NCBI GenBank assembly: GCA_021234155.1
Contig: JAJEKV010000013.1
Span: forward strand, 20,790,521-20,854,520
Length of the DNA: 64,000 bases
Reading direction: 5' to 3'
DNA from: Isoetes taiwanensis
Lineage: Eukaryota; Streptophyta; Lycopodiopsida; Isoetales; Isoetaceae
In this document: positions 1 to 13,300 of the stretch, one piece after another
Layout: the number at the start of each line of letters is the position of its first letter
Position numbering within the stretch: the stretch's first letter is position 1
Notes under the pieces: generated by a model
What the model was told of the DNA's origin: nothing
Databases searched by the model: none
What the model saw: only the letters and a program-made list of their open reading frames with translations
Translations under genes and position numbers: made by a program

Positions 1-95
1 GGAAGGCATGTTCTATTGGATGGGGTGGTGGACAAGACTATGGTGATACTGAGATTCAACGACCTCATTGTCTAGTGATGGTTTACATGTTACAG

Positions 96-232
96 TCAAC
101 CAAGTGCAGACCACTAGTACAACTAGAAGATACTAGTCAACCAAGTCAACCAAGCGCAGACCACTAGTACAACTAGAAGATACTAGTCAACCAAGTGCAG
201 ACCACTAGTACAACTAGAAGATACTAGCAAGT
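96..232. repeat. Minisatellite, about 41-50 bp units (copy 1)
   Basis: Three units contain the phrase GACCACTAGTACAACTAGAA followed by GATACTAG and a variable TCAACCAAG linker. The units start near 101, 151 and 191. The same array sits at 18142-18425 in copy 2 with a different arrangement, so the array length has changed between copies. No coding function is visible. Confidence 0.8.
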
Positions 233-1955
233 GTGGACGGCAGGTTCTATTGGATGGAGTGGTGGACAAGACTCTGGTTAGTGTTGGCAATGGTGGTGTT
301 GGCAATGGTGATATTGAGATTCAACGACTTCATTGTCTTTGATACAAGGAGCAAACAGATTTTTATCTTTTACTTTTTTCACACATTTGTATAAACACGA
401 GTTGAGACTTTGAAGCAATTTGAGGCTATCCACGTTGTATCCGGCTAAGATTTTTGTGCACGTGGAAAGCCTTTGTATTTGGTCTAGGGTGAGGGAAATG
501 CATGGAAATTCCAGGGTAGCGTTGGGAAGTTATGAGCATTTGGAATTGGTTTGTTTGTGGGAGTCTGGACGACAGGTCGACCATGGATAGGGTTACCGCT
601 GAAGAAACTAGAATGCTTGAACGAGACATCACTGGGTAGTGGTGCAGAGTTTCCGGCTATGGCACATGGCATAAAATAGTCCGCCTGCAGAGCTTCGCGA
701 CTATGGCATGGAACAACTTATAGAGCTTTATGAAGCGAGCATGTTGTCGTATCGCTCGGTGATGGTGCGGTATTATAATGCTTAACATACTAATATCGTA
801 CGCGTACCTTTTATTTAAAAAGTACTTTAAAATCGTTTTTTTAGAAGTATAAAATACTTATTAAATACGTAAAATATATAATTCACGATATTACATAAAA
901 GTGCTTCCCCAATTTTTTGAAACTATTATTTTTGTATTACAGGTTGAAATAGTCGCCAATAACAATTAATGGGAAAAAGAGCAAGTATCAAATAATAAAC
1001 CGAATATATTACTCTACAAAAATTGGTATTTCTCGTTTTCAATCCAAATATATAGCTAATTGAGTTATTCCTCATTAGGCAAAATAAAAGAACATAATAG
1101 AGTTTTACAACATCAAAATAAATCCATGACCATTCACCCTTCATCTTCGCATCTTCATCATCGGACCTTATGTGTTATGATGATTTCCTACGCGTGCTCC
1201 TTTTTTAAGCTCATTATCACTCCCAACTTCTTCTTCTTCAATCATGCCAAGCTCATCTTCATTTGGTAAACCAAAGAGGTTAAGATTGATCGTGTCCCTC
1301 GCCAACTACAAGCAAACATTTTTTTCTTCATCTATGCCTATCTATTTTATTGGTAAAAGGTCCCCCGATGATGAATATGCTACATCTCTTGTCATACTCC
1401 TTTTCCTTCTTCTCAAGCTCATAGTCTTTTGAAAATATATTTTGTAAATCTCTCTATCAATATCGTTATCATTGCTAGGAGGCAGAAGATTAGAAGTCTA
1501 TATGACATCTATTTCATTTGGATTCAACTGCAAACAAGCACACAATAAACAATATATTGGAAGAAACAAAAATGAAATATAGAAAGAGAGGCGACCCGAG
1601 CATTTGCAACCTAACTTATTTGCAAAAAAGAAATAGCAAAAAGAAGAGATTGCATCTCCATTTCGGCAATGAGGGCAAGATGAAAGAGGGTGAAAATGCG
1701 GTAGAAGGAAAAGAAAAATTTCAAGAGGTTTTGGTTATTTTTTTATTCCAATTTAATAATTTTGTATTCTTTCAATGGCCTAATGTCATTTGGGTGATTT
1801 GAACTTTCTTTCTTTTTTAAGTACGTATCATACGTACTTTACGTATTAGTACTTTTAGTACGATATTAATAAAACAAGAGCACAATTTGATTTGCCAACT
1901 TATAGGTGTAATAAATAAACATAAAATACGGGTTCAATCGATTTCGAGCAAATAT
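233..1955. other. AT-rich unassigned DNA (copy 1)
   Basis: No supported gene. Open frames are short, lack recognisable domains and are not kept open in the second copy (18430-20170). Short microsatellite-like TC and CTT runs occur around 1200-1440. Confidence 0.6.
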
Positions 1956-4419
1956 GTAGCATAATAACAGGGGGTTACTTTTGTATTTTTTTATGCTTTT
2001 CACTAAAGGTTTTGCTATGATTTTATGGTGTATTTCAATTGATGTACTAATGCGCATATCATAGAGCCGTTGATACAAATAGTGTTTTTCATGTTTTCTT
2101 TCAATGGTGGGCACCCATGTTTTTTTTTTTTTTTTAACTCGTGGTATTATTAGTGATCTACATGGCATGCAAGCCTCGAAGGTCTTAATTTTAGGGTTAG
2201 AAATTTCTTTGTCAAACTCGGATATGGCTTCAAGCAAAATTTGAGCAAACATGGTAGAAAGTAGAAAATAAGGGTATGGGCGTGGAAGGCGGCGGACTTG
2301 TTTGAATGGTGCAAGCCTAACGGGTCCGGGGTAAGTACTCTTTTCTTTCGGCCGAGAGCCTGAGAGGAAAGAATCCGCCCTTCCTTGCCCGTATCCTTGC
2401 TCCTTCCCTTGGCCACGGTTATGGCTTCCCTTGCTCAGGCCCCCCAGCTTTTGTTCCTCGGCTTTTGTTTCTTTGATCGACACCGGATCGCCCCCTTTTC
2501 GCGACAAATTACGGCATGATCGCCCTGCCCACCTGCATCTCCGTGCTCTTCCTTGCCCCTTTCCTTCAACCCATCTCTTAGTTCTCTCTTTCCTCGCGAG
2601 CCACCTGGTGTAAGGTTTGATTATGGTTTGAAGAAATTTGAACCCGGCTCGGGATGGGCCTTTCAGTATGCTTTGAAGCCCTTCATTGATCACCTATGTG
2701 GCCTCGATGTGATTTTTTAAAGCGAAACATCATGAGCGTCTTTGGAGGTTTGCTCTTAAGCTCCGCCTTAAACCTTTTATGTCCTTGGTCGTTGGGAGTC
2801 CCTTATGTTTCCACAATATATTGTTTAGTTTGCACCCGATGGGCATATAAACACCGCCGTTATTCAAAGGATCGATAGCAATTCATGGGAATTGGGTGAG
2901 GCATGAATTCGAACCCGCCTCACATGTGCGGGGCTTACTTTAGCCGTGTATGAACGGGGATCTAAGTCATGATAATTCAGAAATTGTGTTGGCTATGAGA
3001 GGCTAAATGCTGGCAGAGATAGGGATTATTTTGTCCTTTGGGACAACAAGTTAGAAACAAAGATTTAATGAGGGTTATGTGCACCATGGCTGTGGAGAGC
3101 TTGGCGGTTGCTAAACAAAGAGGCGGAGGCAACTCTGTAAGTTACGGTGTTGAAACACCCTACATATACACTCATATTTGCGAGGCCATTCTCTTGGCTC
3201 GGTGTTGCTTCAATGATGGAAATATTGGTACGTAAAATTCCCTTTTCTAGTAGGAGCTATTTCTAGAAAGGGGTCATTTTGCTATGCCATTGCTCTGCTT
3301 TCGATGTATGTCTCTTAATTTGGCAATAGAATATATGGCGTGATCCATTCAATAATTTTGCGGGTAATGTTGCTTGTCATGTTACATTCCTACATTTCAC
3401 TTGGTTGTTCACTAAATGTATAATTTCTTTTTGAAAGGATGATCTTCTTCCACGGGCCGTACGCCATTGGAGGATATATTCAACTCCATTTTCTGGTAAT
3501 GAAAAAACTAGGGATGATTTCCTTTGGTTACTCATTTATAATGTTTCCACAGTCTTCCATGCCTCTAATGCTAAGATGCAAGAAGATACATGCATTTTAA
3601 ACAAAGCAGACAAAGACCCTTGGCGATTATATGCACCGGCGATTCTATCACATAGTCGAGGAAGTGGTGTCATTAACTATCTAAGAACTTTTATCTCTTC
3701 CTTGAACTGAGTTGTATGGAGTTGTATGGCATTGTAGAACTAATGTTGATGCTTGTTATTATGGAAAAAAAAATATCTATAATGTTGCCATAGGCGACTT
3801 GCGGTGTTTTAATGTCACGGCCATGCATGCCATATCTTATTTCTTATTTAGCATTATGAGAGATGTTCCACTCTGAACATATAGTAAGCTAGATTGCTAG
3901 TTTCTATAGATGGAGTTTTCATAAATGGTAATTTGAATTCTTGCTGAAAATGCATTCTACTATCAATAAAATTCTCATTCTCGTGCTTGAAATTCTTAGT
4001 TTTGTAGTGCTTGAAATTCTTAGTTGTAGTGCTTGTAAGAACAACGCCATTTATTTTTACATATGTGATTGCTATTATCGAGCAATGCATACTATGCAAC
4101 TTCTATATGTGATTGCTATTATCGAACAATGCATACTATGCAACTTCTGCAAGTTTATGTGATGGTTTCCATCAAAAGGATTCTATTATTCAATTTGGCT
4201 ACATGAAGACCAAAGCATAGCATCACATGTAAAAGCTTTTTGAAGGTCATGGAACCTTTTACATTAATTGCGTCCTCTACTTTTGGTATTATGCTAGATA
4301 TTATTTAAATTAAGAGATTTGGCACTTATATACTTACATAAACAACCTCTAAAGTGTATGTTTCTTGGCAAAACAGGCCCATAAGGTAAACCTATGTTAG
4401 CTTTAGTTAGGGCAAATAT
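1956..4419. other. 2.46-kb segment present only in copy 1
   Basis: Copy 2 passes directly from GAGCAAATAT (20161-20170) into the sequence that follows 4419 in copy 1. In copy 1 the 8-base word GCAAATAT flanks the extra DNA at 1948-1955 and 4412-4419. That fits an insertion with an 8-bp target duplication (hAT- or Mutator-like size) or a deletion in copy 2 between short repeats. I see no clear terminal inverted repeats. The interior has a GC-richer core at about 2290-2620. A 275-codon minus-strand open frame spans 1866-2693 but shows no domain. Confidence 0.7.
4061..4148. repeat. 44-bp tandem duplication
   Basis: Two adjacent units, 4061-4104 and 4105-4148, each start ATATGTGATTGCTATTATCG and end in CAACTTCT. 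They differ by a single base (GAGCAATG versus GAACAATG). The duplication lies inside the copy-1-specific segment. Confidence 0.9.
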
Positions 4420-4732
4420 TCCTGATATCAAATAAGGCACTATTCCATTCGTCTATAGACTACTATAAATATAAAACATTTCGGTCCAATGGTTTTATGG
4501 CACACCATCGACCATGGCATTAACCTCTAATTTAATTCTTCTAAGGAACCTGTGCTTGGCCTAGGAAATACTCTTCTGTATATACTCATGTCCTGCATGT
4601 ACTTACGGGCATTAAATTACAGATGAAATGACAATGATTTCCTTCATTCCCCTTTCATGTCATCTATTATTTTGACTCTGTTTACTCCTAACATTGTTTG
4701 CAACTTCTGAACCTGCGAACAGCCAAAACTTT

Positions 4733-4752
4733 TGTAAATACATCTGTTGTTT
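4733..4752. repeat. Target-site duplication, left side of LINE
   Basis: TGTAAATACATCTGTTGTTT occurs here and again at 7788-7807, flanking the LINE body. The duplicated target belongs to the Copia-like sequence that continues at 7808. Confidence 0.88.
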
Positions 4753-7700
4753 TTTTTTTTTTTTTTTTTTTTTTTTGTTGAAGGACGTCAGACTTTATTC
4801 AATCAAAGAGTCAAATACAAGTATAAATCTTTTGAGACGGGGAATAAAATCTCGTGATAATAGCGGAGACCCAATCGAGTGAAACAACACGCCTAAGCAT
4901 AAGAGTCCACATCAAAAACTCCTCAAAAATCAATCGCCTCTTGCGAGGGGCAAGTGAAGAACAATGATATGACTTTACAATGTAACCTTGAGCTTCTTGG
5001 AGAACACGATTATCTACCACATCCGGACCTTTGAAGATTACCAATCTTAGTCTTTTCCAGATAGTCCAAAGCAACCATCCTGGCCGCTAGATGAAAAGCC
5101 CTCGCCTTGTAACTTTCTGTCCGGTACTTGGGTAAATTGCCAAAAGCGGTTGTTGACTTGTTAGTGAAACCTGGAAAAAGGAAAACAACCAGTCCCATAC
5201 CGCCTAAGGTGTTCACACATGAAAAAGCAATGCTCAATGGTCTCCATCCACGCTTGCATCTTGGACAATCGATTTGATATTCTAGGGTTAAACTTATGGA
5301 CAAGCACATTAACCCTGAGACACCTATGAAGAATCTCGCCACCAAAGAATCGCCACTTTTAGGATGAAGTAGCTTGTCCCATGCCCAAGACCACACCTTA
5401 CGCCCATTGAAGAGGAGGAAGTTGAAGAGACCACTTATTAGATCGGAGGAAGAATATCGATCAAGCAACAAGCGATACATAGAGTTCACAAGTTTGCACT
5501 CCTTAATTTCTTCATGACAAACCCATACCAAAATATCTTCTTGGTGTGGCGAATAGGTCGGAAAATCAGCAACTTTTTGCCAAAGAACTCTATCCCATAA
5601 GCCCCAATAGAAACTTTTAACCCAAAAGCCTCCCATGTCGGCAATCGGCTCGAGTCATACCATCTTTGCAATAGTTAAGATTCCAAAGACTTTTCCAAAT
5701 TGAACTGTAAAGCAAAGTGGTTGATTGTCTACCGAGGGATCCACACAACAAGGTGCGATCAACCGTACAAAGCGGTTGGACTGATGTGAAATAAAGTTTT
5801 GATCAGGTGCGAGAATCTAACAATCCCTTTAAGAATGGAGAAGCATTATGATAAGGCCGAACTCATAAAATAAACTCCATGGAAGAACAGGTTTGAGTGT
5901 GACTTTACCAAAAGGGATCTGATAGGTAAGAGCACGTGCAATAAGCGCCGTAACCGGAGAATCATCCTTACCTCGAAAGCCGCCAAATGAATTTTGAGAT
6001 CATAACCTTACTCGCAAATGGAAATCTGTCATGCCCAAACCTCCGGAGACTTAGGTTTTATACACTTAGACCATGCAACCTTCACCACTACCCCGCTTCA
6101 TTTCCACCCCGGATAAAGTTTCTAACAACACCCACAATCTCCGAAACTTTGAGTGGGAAGCAAGAATGGCGAAGCCATATAGACATGTGTGTTGCTTAAG
6201 ACATGCTTAGCAACCATTACCCTTCCGGGCATAGATAGCTTAGCCGTATCCCACCAAAAAAGGTGCCTCCGCAACCCCTCGATTATAACATCCCAAGCAT
6301 CGGTTGAAACATGAATACCCACCGGGATACCAAGAAGCTTGGTTGCCTTCCCATGAGGCAACACCTTCCGGGGTAAGCAAGAACACATGGTGGGACTTCA
6401 TCATCTAGAGTCCACAAAGCGAACACTTTTGCCAACCCACCAAAACTCGAGAGGCTAAGGAAAATGTGTCAAGCGAAGCTTTGCATTTTGGAGATTATCG
6501 ACATCTGCTTTCAAAAATAGAAAGGTATCATCCGCATCTTGATTAATAATTTCTTGAGAGCCATTTTCCATAGGAAGACCCTTGATCACATCATCCTCAA
6601 AGACACTAGAAAATAATTGTGAAAGCACCTCTTGCCACTATTGTAAAAGCAATGGAGCCAAGGGGCAACCTTGACGAACTCCTCTACCAACGGGGAAGAC
6701 AACAGAGGGCTCTCCCCGAAGAGTATCGTAGATCTTCTTGGTATGCAACTTCATGACATCTCTTGTGAATGGGATACCAAACCCTAAAAGCCAATAAACA
6801 CTTCTCTAAAACCCCAATCCACACTTTGCCATATGCCTTAGCAAAGTCAAGTTTGAGATACACAATGTCGATGGGCCTTTAGCCTTGCCCAATACATACC
6901 TTCATAGGCATTTTGCCAAGAACATTATCAAGAATACACCTTCCGGGCAAGAACCCTAATTGACTCAAAAGAACAACACACAACTTCTCTGCGGAGCTTT
7001 TGCAAAAAATCTTATACAATCGTCAGCAATAATGTTATAGGGCGCCAATCCGAAATGGTCTTGGGCTCTTTACACTTGGGAATGAGGGAAATAGCACTTT
7101 TGTGTTAAGAATTTTGTCCAAACTTCAGTATCTTCTAAATTCACAAAATGCATTATATATATCATCTCCAATCCACTCCCAATATTCTTGAAAAAATTCT
7201 ACCGAAAACCGCCAAGACACGGACATTTTCCTTTCTCCAATAGGTGAGCCGCCGCGCCTAGATCGTCTCTAGTGATATTTGTCTCTAAAATTGAGCGTTG
7301 TTCTGCTGAAACAATAGAATGCACTTTAGTTAACACAAACTGATTGCATGTCCTCCCGAAATGGTAAGCGATGTCGAGCAAAGAATACCGCAAAATGATT
7401 ATGTAGGTCTTTGCTTTAGGTGCACCGGATCGTAAACCTCCCAGCCATCACGGGAGAGTGAGAGTTAATAGAAGTAGCCATCCTCCTCCAGCTTTGCCCT
7501 AAAAGAAATGAGAACACCTATCACCAGACTTAAACCATTGCAAACCAGCCTTCAACTTCGCTCCAGTAACCTGCGCAGTCTCAATATCTTTGATTTCTTG
7601 TAAGATCTGTTTCTCTCTAATGCCAGAAGAAGGAATGTGAGCTCTGCATATTTGTAACTCCTGATATAAAGCTGTCAAATGACCTCTGGCCTCAACCACT

Positions 7701-7787
7701 TTACGATGACCCCATTCCTTAGCAAAGGATTTGACCGCCGTCATGGCAGTTACAACCCCTGACATCCCCCTGGATGAAGCGAATGCC
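4753..7787 (-). mobile_element. 5'-truncated LINE (L1-type), copy 1
   Basis: This is a degenerate non-LTR retrotransposon read on the minus strand. It starts at its truncated 5' end near 7787 with a pre-RT region (SFAKEWGHRKVVEARGHL, then GLQWFKSGDRCSHFF). Broken reverse-transcriptase segments follow (VEFFQEYWEWIGDDIYNAF at about 7140-7200; PHGKATKLLGIPVG and KLSMPGRVMVAKHVL at about 6160-6370). A reverse-transcriptase zinc-binding-type C-terminus lies at 5010-5640 (KVWSWAWDKLLHPKS). The 3' end has an AATAAA signal and a poly-A tail, seen as poly-T from 4750 on the plus strand. A 20-bp target duplication frames it. Stops and frameshifts are frequent, so it is dead. About 3.03 kb long, it is inserted into a Copia relic. 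Confidence 0.88.
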
Positions 7788-7807
7788 TGTAAATACATCT
7801 GTTGTTT
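7788..7807. repeat. Target-site duplication, right side of LINE
   Basis: This exact copy of TGTAAATACATCTGTTGTTT matches 4733-4752. Together they define the LINE insertion and show that the host sequence at 4732 was once joined to 7808. Confidence 0.88.
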
Positions 7808-7821
7808 GTTCTTCAGTACTC

Positions 7822-8178
7822 TTATATTGAACTAAAATTTTTCCCTTTCACACCATCAAAATGAATTTGCAATTCAATGTGTTTTGTCCTCTCATGAAGA
7901 ATAGGATTTCTTGTAATAGCAAGACAACTTAAACTATCTGTGTAAAGAACTGTTGGTTCCATTTGCAGTATGCCAAGCTCATCTAAGATTCTTCTTATCC
8001 AGACAATCTCTCTTGCAGCTAATGATGTTGCATTGTACTCGGCCTTTGCAGTTGACATGGCTATGCACCCTTGTTTCTTGCTTCTCCTTGATATACAACT
8101 GCCTCCAAGTTTTAACACTAGAGTTGTCCCTTGATGGACCATAAATGGTCCATTTATACAGTTTGCTTTAAAATTCAT
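7822..8178 (-). pseudogene. Copia RNase H fragment, copy 1
   Basis: The minus-strand frame of 118 codons ends a Copia-type polyprotein. It shows the C-terminal RNase H block: RSKKQGCIAMSTAKAEYNA, then the LAAREIVWIRRILDELG helix, the YTDSLSCLAITRNP catalytic region and the HERTKHIELQIHF end motif. These are classic Ty1/Copia Pol signatures. Only this terminal part is present; upstream the frame becomes NFKANCINGPFMVHQGTTL and no further Pol is seen. The counterpart at 24733-25065 is frame-broken. A LINE is inserted just downstream (4753-7787). Confidence 0.9.
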
Positions 8179-10912
8179 ATAAAATCAATGGCATAAAATT
8201 CAGTTAAACCCTTTCTACATGTTAATGTATAGCAGTCACTTTGCATCAGAAAAATAGTTAAAATTGCATATACCCCTAAAATTGAAAGTTATGCTTGGGT
8301 GAATCAAGGGGAGTCAAGTCCAGTTTGCTTCATGTTTACATAATGTAAAACTGTCTCGACAAAAGGATTCATTTTTTTTATTTTTTTCATTATACTAGTA
8401 TTTTTCTATACGAGATAAGGATGAATACACAAAAAACCTTATTCCAATACGAAGTCTAGGAAGAAAGATATAGTCAGTCAAACATAACGGTCAAAAGCAG
8501 TTTTTCGTATTCCTCGTGGACCAATAATGATTCCCAGAAGGCTGTTTCAATTAAAATTCTATAACTTTTGCATTAAAATAATTTTCTTACTTCAAATTTG
8601 GTATATAAGTAGTTGACTAATTGCTTCATGCATAAAAAAAAAATTATTGGCCTGAAATTTGAAGGTTGAGCTTTTGACTTATAGTTAACAATTTTAAGTG
8701 ACTTTTTAATTGATGTTTATTTTGTTATATTTGAAGGAAGTTTATTGAAATAGTATGTCATTGAAAAAATCATATATAAATGCTTGTATGGATATGAGGT
8801 CAATGAAAAAACAAATAAAGAAAAAGAGCAAAAGGCACGATCATGATAAATCAATAAAGGTTTCTGTACCTAAGACCATTACTGGTCCACATGTTCATTT
8901 TAAATCAATAACTTCTTTACCTTAGTCAATCTCAAGCTGAGTTTTAGGATATTGGTATTTCATGAGCTTTTCTATCAATAAAAAATATCTATTGCTAAGT
9001 TTGGGCTAAAACTTTTAATATTAGTTCCAAGTTATCATCAAATGTTTCCAATGTTTGGTCTCTAGATTTGTGCCTGAGGATGAACTTCAAACACCATATT
9101 TCAAAGCTTCCCAAAGTTAAGAAAGCAATTCAAGATGAACCAAGGAAAAATAGGTATGACTAAAGAAGGTCAAGATAGACTGCTATGCCTATGCCAATTA
9201 TTGATCCACATGACCTCTCATTTCAAAGTTAAGAACATCACCATCTTAATCAATTCTTTAGAATATAGTTTATACCACATTATATATGATAACAATAGTT
9301 GGTTAGGGAGGATTGACTATCTAAAGGGTGATATCGAAGCATAAAAATTTAAGTAGTTAAGGGCTACTTTGAATGTATGAGGTAGTCCGCTTACACCTTT
9401 CAAAGATTATCTTTTAGACGATGAGAAATCATAATATCACTATAGGGAACAAAATGCATAGAGCCAGTGCAAAAAAATAGAGAAATTTTCTTGATCCACT
9501 TGGTTTAATCCTGGACCTATAAATAGTCCATGCTTATTTATATTCAAATATTTAATATACTATATTATTCTAACATGAAATTTGAGATATATATTGCTAA
9601 CAAAGGTTCAAAATTATAAAAATGATAGCCTATCATGAAAGTTGATCTACATGTACGATGGTCTTACTTAGACTACAATACTTTGAAGCAACCACACATT
9701 GACTAACTTTATAATAGTGGAAAATAAGTAGATTTCTTCATTTTTTCTTCTAATAAGACCGCACCAAGGACCTCGATATCCCTTTTTATCATATATTGTG
9801 CCATTTAAAAGACCTATGGGAGAAATGTAGTGCAATAAATTAATATTTTAGATGAACTAGAAAAATAGGTACGGAAAGTCTTTTGATCTATTTATTTATA
9901 GTCATGGCTAAACGTCATGATATATTGTCCTCCATTCATCAATAACCATCACTACCTACATCATTGTTGAGTTTTAGACCTATAAAGGTATAATCAACGC
10001 ACTTTGGAACCTTTCTTTGTGTTCATCATGTTATATTAGATCTTGTTTAGATCTAGATAATGCATGGTTATACCCTAGTTACATTATATTTATGTTGATA
10101 AAGTAAATTCCTATATAGAGTTAATTAGAATGCATCATTTACTATCTTTATGAGACTTATAGATGGAATTTATTGGAGCACTTTAACCTATATTTTTATT
10201 TTGAATTATGTACAATAATTTCTTTAGTTAATAACGATACTAATATAACATATAAACATCTAAAAAGTTTCACTATAGCTTGTCTTGTTAAGGACTCATT
10301 GTCACAAATATCAAGTCAAAGGTTATAATAATAAGAGAGAAATAATTCCTGAACCTCATGCAGCATTTTTAAGCAAAATAGGGTTTGGCGACTTCAATTG
10401 ACATCAAATGATAGCGACCAAGCATGGAAACATGCAAGTCGATATGTTTTATCATAATATATCAATTACTTTCATATTTAGCAAGGTTTAGACACTTTTA
10501 TGCTAGAAAATTGAAGAATGCAGTTCTAGAGTGCTGTAAAAACTGCCAAATTCTCCAAAGTTTGAACAATCATCTATATCTAATACGCTAATAGGGTTTT
10601 AGGATAGTTTGTGCACGATCTTGACCGTTGATTTTATTATGTTTCACAACTTTCATTTTGGGCCGTTTAATAGGTAGTTATTATTTCGCACCCGGTTCTT
10701 TTTTTTTTTTCCGATAGGTCAATATCTATGAAAAATGACCCTGAACCCGTGAGCAAGGCATCGTTTCGATCCTAACTATAAGCAAATATGGTGTGATTTT
10801 GAACAAGAGCATATATGGAGTGCTTTTGAACGAGCAGAGTAAGCAGATAAAATGATTTAAGCTACATTTGGAATTCGTTGTGTTCTTTATTAAATGTGAT
10901 TGCCATTGGCAG
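8179..10912. other. AT-rich non-coding DNA (copy 1)
   Basis: About 2.7 kb of AT-rich sequence without a supported gene. It is almost identical in copy 2 (25066-27800), with differences mostly at isolated C/G-containing words. No terminal repeats or conserved frames are visible. Confidence 0.6.
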
Positions 10913-11600
10913 CGCTATCAGCAACTTTGTCAAGAGTTTCAACATTTAAGGGAGGTTTGCAAAGAGCAGCAAGCACGTTTTGAGGATGAAATGTTCATTC
11001 ATTCTACTCTAAGCTCAGCAGTGACAATTGGGGCTTGCAAAGCTCTTGAACAAAACCACGAAGCCATTATTGAAGCTATGGGCTCATACTATCGTAATGA
11101 GCTCGATCAAATGGAAGCAAAGTTAAATGCCAAGAGGGAGAGGTATGTGATCGCCTTTTTGAATCCTAAAGCTATAGGATGAGTACAACATGATAACTCC
11201 TTAATTATCATTGCAGATTAAAGCTTTCGGAAAGCTGTGCACATAACTTGTATACAGAGCTTCATGGCTTGAGGAAGCAAGCCGTTCAATATGAGGGCAA
11301 TTTGAAGAAAGCAGAAGTGGAGGTAACAGCATCTTTGCTTGCCTCTCTCTGCGGGCACATTTTCAAATCTTTCTGCTTTATACTTTCGTGTTTCTTGCTT
11401 GGTTGATGCTTTCCTCCTTGGAGAGCCGCAAGTGCATTAAAAGTCATTTCTATCGTTACAATACAGGTTGAACATCTGTTTCATGAGAACAATGAATTGA
11501 AGCTTTTGCTTGGTGGAAAACATCCCGGGTCAGATGGGCAGGCTATTTCACCCTTGCATATACAAGGAGTAAGGATTACAGCCACACATGGGTATGTCTC
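10913..11600 (+). CDS. Three exons of an unrecognised coiled-coil protein, copy 1
   Basis: Three exons join in frame with canonical splice sites. The first is 10913-11142 (acceptor GGCAG, donor GTATGT), the second 11217-11322 (acceptor TTGCAG, donor GTAACA) and the third starts at 11467 (acceptor ATACAG). The joined protein is rich in E, K, Q and L with heptad character: YQQLCQEFQHLREVCKEQ, then AIIEAMGSYYRNELDQME, LHGLRKQAVQYEGNLKKA and HLFHENNELKLLLGG. The third exon runs open to at least about 11600; its end is not clear. I do not recognise the family. No start codon region or complete 5' end is visible, so this is a gene fragment or internal exons of a longer gene. In copy 2 the same exons are broken and two acceptor CAG/ACAG motifs are altered. 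Confidence 0.6.
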
Positions 11601-13300
11601 TTCAGCAGTACGGATGCATGGAATCTATGATTTCATTCAAAGAATGCTTCAGGTTTTATTCAAAGAATGCTGAGATCTAAGGTATCACTTAGATTCCCGA
11701 GTTCTTTTTGTTGTATTTGCATTTTATAGCTTTTATTCTCATATATTCGTCCTTGACATTGCCAAACGATGCTTGAGGGATCTTTTTGCAAGAAAAGGGC
11801 AGAACTTTACCGGCAATCAAATAAAAATGGATCAAGAAGGCTTCTACAAGTGAGGGTTTGCATCTAGATATTTCATAGTTTTTATTCTGATTTTCATCTT
11901 TAAGTTTCTATAATAGGAGCGCTTTCTTCCATTTGCATCTTCAAATTTCATTCAAAGAATGCTGAGATTCGAGGTATCACTTAGTTTAGATTCCAAACTT
12001 CTTTTTGTTGTGTTTGCATTTTATAGTTTTTAACTTGCAACTTTATTGTTCCATGTTTTCAAGTGGCTAGAGCCAAGGTACGAAGCCCCTTATGCTTTTA
12101 TCTATTGGTTGTTCTTCAATATGTTGGATATGGATAAGAGGACATAGATATGCCCTAGATTAACAGAACTAAATGGACATGATTGGTTCAATTCGACAAA
12201 CAAATGGGGCATTAACAATTTCGTAGAGCAATGCCATTATATCAGATCTGGAAGCTAAATTCAAGCTTGCTGTGCTTATATAGCGGCTAAATGCTATCAT
12301 TTTGTAAAATACAGTCGTTGGCATGTTTGTTCTAGGGCAGACATTGAAAGTGGAAGGAACTAAGAAACATCAAGAGTTTAATGCCCTTCTGAAGCTTAGA
12401 GAATGTACTGTGCATTCTTCTGATGCACACAAGCTCGCCTAACTTTTTGATGGATATCACGCACCTTTTTTTGTGGAGAGAGTGGCTTAATGAAGTTATC
12501 ATGGTTATTATGTGAACTGACAATGTTCTTCTTTATAGAAGTAGAAGTTTGCATTGCGATGGAGTTGGTTACCACTGTATTAGGGGATCATGGATCATGG
12601 ACAACGGCCTTGACAGGACTATGTTATGGTTGGTTTTGTAGATCTCAAGCTGGTAAGATGCAACCAAAGTTTTATTCTACACCAGATTTTATTGCATTCT
12701 ATAGGCAGTGTCGGCTGCCAACAAATAATGCCTGATTGTTCTCATCAAGGTAGCAACTTAATGGGATCTTGAATTGTGAATTTAGTTCATCTTTGTATGT
12801 GTTTGTTACAACAAATTATGTCTGTATAGGAATTCTGTTACTTCTCTTTTTTGCTGCATATAATGCACTATATGAGGAGGGCATTGCAAAAATACTGCAA
12901 GAATCCTTAGATGAAATGTTGATCATGTGCCAAGTTAGTTCAAGCTTTGATGTCAGTTTGAAAGTGTTTTACCATTTACATTGCATTTAGTGTTTAGATA
13001 GAGGCATATACTTTTATTGTTGATAGCTATAGTAGACAAAATTTATTTTGCAACTGTGCACAAACTTAGGTTAATTGGTTTGCAAAAGAAGAACAGTCAC
13101 ATAGATGTGTATTACCTTTGGTCGTATTTATATCACCACCCATGGCCTTTGGTTGGTGGGATAATGATGCTATATATAATGTCTAATAACTATGATCTTA
13201 TTAAATGGATAGGAAGACTAATTGTTTCCATGCTGATTGGAGAAAATATAAGAATTTGATGCCATAAACAATTCTCATCGTGTTTAGGCAATAAAAACCT
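11601..13300. other. Unassigned DNA with internal repeat (copy 1)
   Basis: No supported coding region. A direct repeat of roughly 90 bases occurs twice: CATTCAAAGAATGCTGAGAT followed by GGTATCACTTAG, at about 11650-11735 and 11947-12035. Part of it (TAGATATTTCATAGTTTTTA) recurs near 15560. This may be a decayed intron or repeat region downstream of the coiled-coil exons. Confidence 0.5.

Noticed and set aside
96-232. Repeat array considered as a CRISPR array
   Set aside because: The units are contiguous minisatellite copies without unique spacers, and the DNA is plant nuclear.
1866-2693. 275-codon minus-strand open frame
   Set aside because: It has no recognisable domain, mixes low-complexity K/R and hydrophobic stretches, starts outside and ends inside a segment absent from copy 2, and its counterpart is not kept open.
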